Source: Leptolyngbya sp. 'hensonii' (GTDB lineage Bacteria > Cyanobacteriota > Cyanobacteriia > GCF-001939115). Taken from it: a stretch of DNA of 64,000 nt. Below the pieces are notes generated by a model. That model was given only the letters and a program-made list of their open reading frames with translations. It did no database searches and had not been told where the DNA came from. Of the stretch, positions 8,399 to 15,700 are shown piece by piece. A program made the position numbers and the translations under genes. The stretch's first letter is position 1. Each line of letters starts with the position of its first letter. The stretch lies in the NCBI RefSeq assembly GCF_001939115.1, contig NZ_MQTZ01000046.1:1-64000 (forward strand), given 5' to 3'.

Positions 8399-10087
8399 AT
8401 GCCAGCGGATGATTATGTGCCGTTGATGTTTCAGGCGCAGGTAGAAGGGCGATCTCAGATTCAGCGTTTGATTCCTAGCCAAAAGGCAGATCAGCAAGCC
8501 TATGACTGGGCGAAGCAATGGCAAAAAGGCTGTGACAAAAACAATGTGCCCCAGTTTGAATCGCACATTCAGACTCGTAAATATCAATTCACCTGGCGTA
8601 TGGTCACAAACAGTGGTCAGGATGCAGGGGTAATTCGCCCAGTGATTGGAGAACGGGGGTGGGCTTATTTTCCTGGCTCCAGTATGAAGGGTGCGTTTCT
8701 GAGAGCCTGTAGGCAACTTTGCCCTGCGGATGAAGTTCTGTTATTCTGCGGTGGCAAAGATAAAGACGGAGAATTGCATCCCGGTATGTTGCGCTTTCAT
8801 GGAGGATACCCTAACGATGCTGAGTGGCTAGATAACTCACTAGTTGACGTGGTGCATCCTCAAGAAGATTGGCAAAGTAAAAATCAAGGAAATCACAGCG
8901 CATTCATCCAAATTTCTTTGCACCAACCGACCTTTGTATTTGGAATTTCCAGTTCAAAAACATTGACCTCTGAGCAATGGGAGTTGGTCTGGAAGGTATG
9001 GCGAACTGCCTTAGAACAAGGTATTGGATCCCGTGTGAGTGCAGGCTATGGTCAGATTGCGACTCATAGCGGTAATAAGTTGGTAGGGTTTAGTCTGTCT
9101 GGTGAAGGACCAGCTTCCAAATTAATCGACGGGCAGGAAGAATTTCGTCCCAATCTATTTAAAGCGGCTCTGCGAGGGCACACTCGACGCTTATTTAATG
9201 GCATTACTGATGAAGCAACGGCTGACCGAATCACAAAGCTGCTATGGGGTGGCATTGGGCGGGGAGAAGATGCCATTGTAGGTCTGTTGGGTATTTCATT
9301 TAATGCACCCAATCTAGAGTTGGAAGAATGGCAATCGCCCGTTCATCGTAATAACGTGGTTCCTATTTATGAAACTGGAGATGCTGTTCTAGATGTGTTG
9401 CTGATGAAGTCTGACTTGACCTCTGAACAACAGGATGAGTTAAAACAATTCATCATTCGCCTGATGAAATTTGCCATGCTTCTAGGAGGATTCGGCAAAT
9501 CTTGGCGACGGGCTTATCATCCTCACTTTTTCCCAGCCTATAAACGCCAACTGATTGGTTGTCATTGGGAATTCACAAAGCGATCGTATCCTTTGTACAT
9601 TCCCTTTGGAGAAGACTTAGCCGCAATAACGAAATTTTTGGATACTTTTCACGATAAAGGGAAAGAACTTTCCTGGTTACAAAAACTTGAGCCTCAAGAA
9701 AAGCTAACCCCTGGAATTCGAGAAGCTTGGCATCAAAGCAATGTACAAGTTTGGGGGCGACTAGCTAGGGATAAAAAAGACAGCCTTGCTATTCGGTGGT
9801 TACACGAGCCATATCAGGGAGCAAAGTCAATCAAGCATTCGGAACTTACCGGATGGTCAAGCAGGAACGATCTCCAGCCTAAAACGAAAATTGGACGTAT
9901 TTGGCATCGACTGTATCCTCGATTCCATAGGACTCAAAATAGTGATGGTAGACCAATCTGGAAACCCACAACGCAATATGCAGAATTGCTGACCATTTTC
10001 CCAGATGATTCAACCGTGTCGGATGACTTCTTGGATTTTTTGGGTAGAAAACCCTACGGGTTTAAGCAACTTTGGGGAAATCAGTAG
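8399..10087 (+). CDS. Double-RAMP protein, likely Cmr6-Cmr1 fusion
   Basis: A 562-aa protein about twice the usual Cmr6 length. Residues about 40-240 look like Cmr6: FPGSSMKGAFLRACR, an insertion with a Cys (LLFCGGKDKDG), and GIGSRVSAGYGQI, the C-terminal glycine loop of that family. From about 250 a second RAMP-like part begins (FRPNLFKAALRGHTRRLF, then LLWGGIGRG) and resembles Cmr1-type proteins. No separate cmr1 gene is present, which supports a fusion. It is the last gene of the operon and is preceded by a good ribosome site (GGAG, 8391-8394). The second domain assignment is less certain. Confidence 0.75.
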   Translation: MPADDYVPLMFQAQVEGRSQIQRLIPSQKADQQAYDWAKQWQKGCDKNNVPQFESHIQTRKYQFTWRMVTNSGQDAGVIRPVIGERGWAYFPGSSMKGAFLRACRQLCPADEVLLFCGGKDKDGELHPGMLRFHGGYPNDAEWLDNSLVDVVHPQEDWQSKNQGNHSAFIQISLHQPTFVFGISSSKTLTSEQWELVWKVWRTALEQGIGSRVSAGYGQIATHSGNKLVGFSLSGEGPASKLIDGQEEFRPNLFKAALRGHTRRLFNGITDEATADRITKLLWGGIGRGEDAIVGLLGISFNAPNLELEEWQSPVHRNNVVPIYETGDAVLDVLLMKSDLTSEQQDELKQFIIRLMKFAMLLGGFGKSWRRAYHPHFFPAYKRQLIGCHWEFTKRSYPLYIPFGEDLAAITKFLDTFHDKGKELSWLQKLEPQEKLTPGIREAWHQSNVQVWGRLARDKKDSLAIRWLHEPYQGAKSIKHSELTGWSSRNDLQPKTKIGRIWHRLYPRFHRTQNSDGRPIWKPTTQYAELLTIFPDDSTVSDDFLDFLGRKPYGFKQLWGNQ

Positions 10088-10225
10088 TTATGCCTTTATA
10101 ACTGAACAGTAAAACTTGCGCATTTGGCAAATCAGTTGTGTGCAGAGCGTTCAAAGCCGCAATCCGATCGCCGTTGCTCCCTGCGGCTTCCTGATCTGTG
10201 ATCCAGGACCGTTACTCTTCTTGAA

Positions 10226-10297
10226 AGCCCGTAATGAGATTTGAACTCATGACCTCTTCATTACCAATGAAGTGCTCTACCCCTGAGCTATACGGGC
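10226..10297 (-). tRNA. tRNA-Thr (GGT)
   Basis: A 72-nt cloverleaf on the minus strand. The acceptor GCCCGTA pairs with TACGGGC. The D arm is GCTCAGGGGTAGAGC, the anticodon loop is TTGGTAA on a CTTCA/TGAAG stem, and the T loop is TTCAAAT. Discriminator T. CCA is not encoded. Confidence 0.95.
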
Positions 10298-10356
10298 AAA
10301 GCGTTCAGGATCCAAAATCTAAAGCCCCAGATTTGAACCCTAAACGAGTGCGTGGA

Positions 10357-10438
10357 TGGGCCGGGCTAGATTCGAACTAGCGTAGGCGTAGCCAGCGGAT
10401 TTACAGTCCGCCCCCATTAACCACTCGGGCACCGACCC
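10357..10438 (-). tRNA. tRNA-Tyr (GTA)
   Basis: A class II tRNA on the minus strand. The acceptor GGGTCGG pairs with CCGGCCC, the anticodon GTA lies in CTGTAAA, the variable arm is long (GGCTACGCCTACGC region) and the T loop is TTCGAAT. Discriminator A. It lies 59 bp from tRNA-Thr and is probably cotranscribed with it. Confidence 0.95.
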
Positions 10439-10587
10439 CCTCGTCCACGATTTATAATCCTACCATAACAATCCCCTAATGGACAGCTCAATTATTGAGT
10501 ATTCCCACAATTCAATCAGGTTGGGTTTTGGAGTAGCCATGGCGGTAATCCCTTCCGGTGTCGATCGGGCTAATTTTTTTGATCAGA

Positions 10588-10621
10588 AAAGCCCCTGAAA
10601 GACCATGCTCTCAAGGGCTTT
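10588..10621 (-). terminator. Terminator after tRNA-Gly
   Basis: An 11-bp stem with one mismatch (AAAGCCCCTGA at 10588-10598 with TCAAGGGCTTT at 10611-10621). On the minus strand it is followed by TTTTCTGATC and then a run of A on the template side. It sits just downstream of the leftward tRNA-Gly. Confidence 0.7.
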
Positions 10622-10627
10622 ATGCTA

Positions 10628-10698
10628 AGCGGGCAGCGGGAATCGAACCCGCATGATCAGCTTGGAAGGCTGGAGTTTTACCACTAAACTATGCCCGC
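10628..10698 (-). tRNA. tRNA-Gly (TCC)
   Basis: A 71-nt cloverleaf on the minus strand. The acceptor GCGGGCA pairs with TGCCCGC, the anticodon loop is CTTCCAA, and the T arm GCGGG-TTCGATT-CCCGC is perfect. Discriminator T. CCA is not encoded. Confidence 0.95.
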
Positions 10699-10838
10699 CC
10701 GATCGGGTTTACTAACCAGGCATAGACTAAGCTAGCACAAATCAGACTTTTTTCGCGATATTCTTGGTTCAGTCCCGATCGTGACTTGAGACTCAAAGCG
10801 CTATAGTGGGGTGAATGCTCAGGGAACAAATCTAAACT

Positions 10839-11696
10839 ATGGAACCTATCCTTGCTGCACTGGCACTGGTAATGGTCGGGTATACGATCGGCTCCGTGAA
10901 GATTATCAATGAAGGCAGCATGGCTCTGGTTGAACGTCTGGGCCGCTATCACCGCACCCTCAAACCGGGGCTTAACTTTGTGGTTCCCGTGCTGGATGCG
11001 ATCGTGATGGAAGACACCACCCGGGAGCAGGTCCTCGACACACAAGCCCAGATGGCAATCACGAAGGACAACATTTCGATTGAAGTGGATGCCGTGATTT
11101 ATTGGCGAGTTCTGGATCTGGTGAAGGCTTACTACTCGATCGATGATCTGGAAGGGGGAATTAAAAATTTAGTGTTAACAACCATTCGATCGGCGGTAGG
11201 CCAGATGAACCTGGAACAAACTTTCAGCTCCAGGAATGAGATCAACCGCATCCTACTGCGGGAGCTGGATGAGGCCACTGAACCCTGGGGCGTCAAGATT
11301 GTGCGGGTGGAGGTTCAAAATATTTCCCCGCCCCGATCGGTGCTGGAATCCATGGAACTGCAACGGGCAGCCGAAATCAAACGACGGGCAGCCATTCTGG
11401 AAGCAGAGGGAGAACAACAGGCATCCATTAAAAAAGCAGAGGGAACCGTGCGGGCAATCCAGTTGCTCTCGGAAGTACTCCGCTCCCAGCCTAATAGTAA
11501 GGCAGTCTTACAGTTCCTGGTGGCCCAGGATTATGTCGATGCCAGCTATAAATTGGGTGACAGTCCTAACTCAAAGGTCATCTTCATGGACCCGAAAGTA
11601 ATGACGGAGGCGCTCGAGAACCTGATTGAAACCCCTACAGCCACTGACTATGCCAACTCTGAAATCCCAGATCTCAATTCCCCCTCCGGTGGGTAA
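10839..11696 (+). CDS. SPFH/stomatin-like membrane protein (paraslipin type)
   Basis: A 285-aa protein. One N-terminal hydrophobic helix (about 3-20) is followed by the SPFH domain: INEGSMALVERLGRYHRTL, LKPGLNFVVPVLD, then MAITKDNISIEVDAVIYWRV and VLTTIRSAVGQM. A charged helix (about 180-215, rich in E, K and A) gives the coiled-coil oligomerisation region. The family forms ring-like membrane scaffolds and often supports FtsH-type proteolysis. No NfeD partner is adjacent. It stands alone, downstream of the divergent tRNA-Gly. Confidence 0.9.
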   Translation: MEPILAALALVMVGYTIGSVKIINEGSMALVERLGRYHRTLKPGLNFVVPVLDAIVMEDTTREQVLDTQAQMAITKDNISIEVDAVIYWRVLDLVKAYYSIDDLEGGIKNLVLTTIRSAVGQMNLEQTFSSRNEINRILLRELDEATEPWGVKIVRVEVQNISPPRSVLESMELQRAAEIKRRAAILEAEGEQQASIKKAEGTVRAIQLLSEVLRSQPNSKAVLQFLVAQDYVDASYKLGDSPNSKVIFMDPKVMTEALENLIETPTATDYANSEIPDLNSPSGG

Positions 11697-12189
11697 GCTG
11701 GCTTGGTGCAACAGCGACAGTCCTGAGCCGTTAATACAAACCTTTAAAGTTTTCAGTAATATTTTTAATGAAATTTCCTTAAAACCTTATATTCATCGTA
11801 TAACAGTTCTCACTGGCATAGACGTTACGCTTGTATTCCAAAACGGTTGCCTCATCAGGGTTAGAGATTTAGTAGCCGTCATCTTCTGAAAGCTGTGGAT
11901 TCCTTACCAGTTTCGGTTTCCAAGCTGAGGGTAGTCCCCTTATTGCGGATGAAATTCTGGCTGCCGGACGCGATTCAAGTGGCGTTGCTGAATCACGCGG
12001 TATGATTTGTCCGATCTGAACGTGAGCGAGACGCTCCCACTCCCTATCAATGCACAACTCTATTAGTATGAGCATCTTGCTCGCGCTCCTGATTCCTTCC
12101 TTCGTTCAGCAACGCCATTCAAGTCACGCTTCTGAGCACGAAGTGCTCAAAATTCTCGTCGGGTACTTTTGATTCCTGGATAGCTCCAG
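11697..12189. other. Intergenic region with MITE and hairpin
   Basis: No coding region is visible in these 493 bp. They hold the MITE at 11981-12116 and, after it, a perfect 6-bp hairpin GAGCAC-GAA-GTGCTC (12134-12148). The upstream part (11697-11970) shows nothing recognisable. Confidence 0.6.
11981..12116. mobile_element. MITE with 12-bp TIRs and 8-bp target duplication
   Basis: A 136-bp non-coding element. Its ends are perfect inverted copies: GGCGTTGCTGAA (11981-11992) and TTCAGCAACGCC (12105-12116). It is flanked by the direct repeat ATTCAAGT at 11973-11980 and 12117-12124, a clear 8-bp target-site duplication. No transposase is inside, so it would need one in trans. A second element with almost the same ends lies at 50583-50739. 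Confidence 0.85.
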
Positions 12190-14658
12190 ATGAGGTATCT
12201 GCTCCGGTTCATTCCTCAAGTCACTCCCCTTTCACTCAGGAAAATGCCACTCCAGACAGTGCTGGTGGTGCCGTTTGTCCTGCAAATTAGTCTGGCTGTA
12301 GGGTTGACAGGTTGGTTCTCCTTTCAGAACGGACAGGCCGCCGTGAATGATTTTGCCACCCGGTTACGGGATGACGCCACAGCCCGCATTCAAGGAAAAC
12401 TGGAAACTTACCTGGAAACTCCCCATTTAATTAATCGCCTCAATGCCAATGCGATTCGCTTGAAGCAACTGGATCTGCAAAACCCAGATGATCTGGAGCG
12501 GCATTTTTGGTCCCAAATGCAGATTTTTACCTCGGTCAATTCCATTTCCATTGGCCTGGAGAATGGTGAATTTGTGGCCGCTGGCATCCCTGGAGAAGGG
12601 AAAACGTTATTCGTTGCGCGAGCAGGTTCTTCGACGGGTCAACAGTTTCATATCTACGAGATGGACGCAAACGGCAACCGGGGCCGTCTGGTAAGACGGG
12701 CTCCCACCTATGATCCTCGTCTGCGCCCCTGGTATCAGACTGCCGTGCAGACTCGCCAACCCATCTGGAGCGAAATCTACACAGACTTTGCTGAGCTCCG
12801 GTTAACAATTACAGCCACCTATCCCCTTTACTCGAAACAGGGCCGTTTGGAAGGCGTATTGGCTAATGATCTGGTTCTCTCTCGGGTAGGTCAGTTCCTG
12901 CGCGACATCAGAATTAGTCAGACCGGGGAAACTTTTATTCTGGAACGATCGGGGCTCCTGGTGGCAACCTCAACCGCAGAAAACCCCTTTCTGGCCCAGC
13001 ATAATCAGGTGAAACGGATGACAGCGGCTTCCAGTCAAAGCCCTCTGATCCGCTCTACGGCTGACTACCTGACGCAGCACTTCCAGGATCTGCATCGCAT
13101 TCAAGGTCCCCAGCGCCTGAAATTTGACTTTCAGGGCGAACAACGATTCCTTCAGGTGACTCCTTTGCAGGATAAGTATGGACTAGATTGGCTCATCGTG
13201 GTGGTCTTGCCTGAGAAGGATTTCACAGAGCGCATCCAGAATAATAATCGTCTGACTGCGTTCCTCTGTCTGGCCGCGTTATTGCTCGCAAGTGCGATCG
13301 GGATTCGGACCTCCGCCTGGATTACTCGTCCTATTCTGCAATTAAGTGATGCGGCGAAAGCCTTTTCCCAGGGAAAAGGGGCACAACTGGTTCCTGTGAA
13401 TCGGCAGGATGAACTGGGAATGCTGGCCCAAACCTTTAACCAGATGCAAACCCAACTGGGGCGAGAACGTCGCCTCTTTACGGGCGGCCCCGTTGTGATT
13501 TTCCGCTGGGCGATTCAGCAACCCTGGCAGGTGGAATATGTGTCTGCCAATGTGGTTCAGTTTGGCTACCAACCGGATGACTTACTCAGCGGCAAGATTT
13601 CCTATGCCAGTATTGTCCATCGGGAAGATATTCCCCGCATTCAGGCCGAGTTGGATCAATATAGTATTGAGGATGTCAATGCCTTCGAGCAGGACTATCG
13701 CATTATCCGGCCAGATGGAGAAATTCGCTGGGTCTATGATTTTACGGTCCGGGTCCGCAACGCTCAGGGACAGGTCACCCATCATGATGGCTATGTGTTG
13801 GATATTACAGAACGTAAGCAGGCCGAACAGCAGGTTCAGGAACTGAACAAAAACCTGGAACAGCAGGTTGAAGAACGGACGGCAGAACTTCAACAAAAAG
13901 TTCAGGAACTTCAAGATCTGTATCAACGCCAAGATGAATTTCTCCATGCAGTTTCCCATGACCTTCGAACCCCTCTAACCGGAACGTTGTTGGTACTCAG
14001 GAACTTGCTAGAGACGCCCCAGGAGCATCAAGAGGGATTACCGATCTACGCTCCTGACTCCTCTATTTCCCTTTCCCCAGCCTCTATTTCCGTTTCAACT
14101 AAGCTCCTGGACCGGATGATCCAAAGTAGCGATCGTCAACTGCGCCTGATTAATGCCCTGCTGGAAACCCACGCCTCAGAAATGCGGGGAATTCCCTTAC
14201 AACTGGAACCTGTCCACCTGGAAAAGCTGGTACAGTCTACGATGGAAGATATGGAATCTTTGCTGATCCAGAATCAGGCAACCCTGACTTATCAGATCCC
14301 CGCTGATCTGGCTCCGATTATGGCAGACCTGCTCCAACTCAGGCGGGTGTTCGAAAATCTCCTGACGAATGCCCTAAATCACAATCCACCAGGATTACAT
14401 CTCACCATTCAAGCGGATCTGGAAGGACCGATGATGCTCTGTGCTGTTCAGGATGATGGGATTGGCATGAGTCAGGAACAATGCGATCGGATGTTCGAGC
14501 GATATGCTAGAGGGAACCGTAGCCGCTCCACCGGCCTTGGGTTAGGTCTTTATCTCTGTAGACAAATTATCGCGGCCCACGGTGGACAGATTGGAGTTAT
14601 CAGTAGTCCCGGTTCAGGAGCAAAGTTTTGGTTTAAATTACCTCTAGGGACACCGTAA
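12190..14658 (+). CDS. Membrane sensor histidine kinase (Cache-HAMP-PAS-HisKA-HATPase)
   Basis: An 822-aa protein. A first membrane helix (about 22-42) and a second (about 355-375) frame a large extracytoplasmic domain (about 43-350) of Cache type, with the RRAPTYDPRLRPWYQTA pattern. HAMP (about 375-430), one PAS/PAC domain (about 440-545), a coiled coil rich in Q and E (about 550-580), HisKA with phospho-His590 (VSHDLRTPL) and an HATPase with DDGIGMS and GLGLGLYLC follow. There is no receiver, so a separate regulator must take the phosphate; none is adjacent. The start could also be ATG at 12244 (MPLQTVL). The ligand is unknown. Confidence 0.9.
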   Translation: MRYLLRFIPQVTPLSLRKMPLQTVLVVPFVLQISLAVGLTGWFSFQNGQAAVNDFATRLRDDATARIQGKLETYLETPHLINRLNANAIRLKQLDLQNPDDLERHFWSQMQIFTSVNSISIGLENGEFVAAGIPGEGKTLFVARAGSSTGQQFHIYEMDANGNRGRLVRRAPTYDPRLRPWYQTAVQTRQPIWSEIYTDFAELRLTITATYPLYSKQGRLEGVLANDLVLSRVGQFLRDIRISQTGETFILERSGLLVATSTAENPFLAQHNQVKRMTAASSQSPLIRSTADYLTQHFQDLHRIQGPQRLKFDFQGEQRFLQVTPLQDKYGLDWLIVVVLPEKDFTERIQNNNRLTAFLCLAALLLASAIGIRTSAWITRPILQLSDAAKAFSQGKGAQLVPVNRQDELGMLAQTFNQMQTQLGRERRLFTGGPVVIFRWAIQQPWQVEYVSANVVQFGYQPDDLLSGKISYASIVHREDIPRIQAELDQYSIEDVNAFEQDYRIIRPDGEIRWVYDFTVRVRNAQGQVTHHDGYVLDITERKQAEQQVQELNKNLEQQVEERTAELQQKVQELQDLYQRQDEFLHAVSHDLRTPLTGTLLVLRNLLETPQEHQEGLPIYAPDSSISLSPASISVSTKLLDRMIQSSDRQLRLINALLETHASEMRGIPLQLEPVHLEKLVQSTMEDMESLLIQNQATLTYQIPADLAPIMADLLQLRRVFENLLTNALNHNPPGLHLTIQADLEGPMMLCAVQDDGIGMSQEQCDRMFERYARGNRSRSTGLGLGLYLCRQIIAAHGGQIGVISSPGSGAKFWFKLPLGTP

Positions 14659-14676
14659 GTTTACGGTCAGAGCACA

Positions 14677-15627
14677 ATGGCATCGATACCGCCTCAAGCC
14701 TTTCCAGCGGAATGGTTAAAAAAATTCTCGGACCCCTATGCTTTGTTGGGGGTTTCTGTTTCTGCGGATGAACGACGCATTCTCAAGCGCTACCGGACAG
14801 TGGCCAAAATTCTCCATCCCGACAGCCATGACCCCCAAAATGTGCGTGGACCGGAACTGGCTGGGCAGATCTTTGCACGCTTGGTCAACCCGGCCTACCA
14901 GAAATTGAAACAAGAGAAAGATCGGGCAGAAACCCTGGCCATGCTGCGGTTTCAGGTGAGGCGATTGCACCGTGATGGGCAACTCAATTTCCAGGAGGAG
15001 ATTGCTGCCAAACTGGTCAAACTCCCGCTCCAGGAAGCAGAGGTTTTTTACGAAAAAGCGATCTCCGAGCTCTCCGAGATTCAATACGAGCCGATCGAGC
15101 AATTTGAGCGCATCACGCAAAGATTAGCTGAGTTGAACCAAGCTTACTTCTTTGTGAAGATGGGCTATTTTGTGAACCGAGAAAAGCGGACAGGCATTGT
15201 CTCCAGTGCTGGAGCCAGACCCATCCAGTTCAAGGTATTAACCGATACCCCGACAGACCTTCATCCAGACCCTAATGCGCCCACCGAAAATTATGCCCGT
15301 CGCCACTTTGAGCGGGCTCAGAAATATCTGGAGAAAGAAGCCTACGTTCAGGCGGTTCAGGAGTTGCGCGATGCGATCAAGCTGGAACCCACTCAAAGTG
15401 ATTACCATTCTTTGCTGGGGGTGGCCTACCTGAAACAGAACTTAACGGGCATGGCCACCGTTCATATCCGGCAGGCACTCAAGCTGAACCCGAAGGATCC
15501 AGTGGCCTTAAAACATGCCGGTTCACTGCATATTAAATTGACGTCAGAATCACCCCAGAAAACCCAGAAAAAGCCTGAACCTTCTGGTCGATCGGGATTT
15601 TTCGGGTTGTTTGGGTCCAAAAAATAA
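14677..15627 (+). CDS. J-domain protein with C-terminal TPRs
   Basis: A 316-aa protein. A J domain (about 19-85) has the HPD triad at 47-49, so it should stimulate a DnaK ATPase. A charged helical middle follows, then two or three TPR units (about 207-285), beginning ARRHFERAQKYLEKEAYVQAVQ. The C-terminus is basic and low in complexity. It lacks the Gly/Phe and zinc regions of DnaJ proper, so it is a specialised co-chaperone of a cyanobacterial type. It starts 18 bp after the kinase gene and is likely cotranscribed. Confidence 0.85.
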   Translation: MASIPPQAFPAEWLKKFSDPYALLGVSVSADERRILKRYRTVAKILHPDSHDPQNVRGPELAGQIFARLVNPAYQKLKQEKDRAETLAMLRFQVRRLHRDGQLNFQEEIAAKLVKLPLQEAEVFYEKAISELSEIQYEPIEQFERITQRLAELNQAYFFVKMGYFVNREKRTGIVSSAGARPIQFKVLTDTPTDLHPDPNAPTENYARRHFERAQKYLEKEAYVQAVQELRDAIKLEPTQSDYHSLLGVAYLKQNLTGMATVHIRQALKLNPKDPVALKHAGSLHIKLTSESPQKTQKKPEPSGRSGFFGLFGSKK

Positions 15628-15700
15628 GGTCATCGGGACATTCCCCCCAACCCTGCAGGCCACCCCAAGAGGGGATGACGCCAATGACTAATGACTGCCC

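Noticed and set aside
10088-10226. A further tRNA or small gene after the cmr operon
   Set aside because: No cloverleaf or coding frame was found in these 139 bases.
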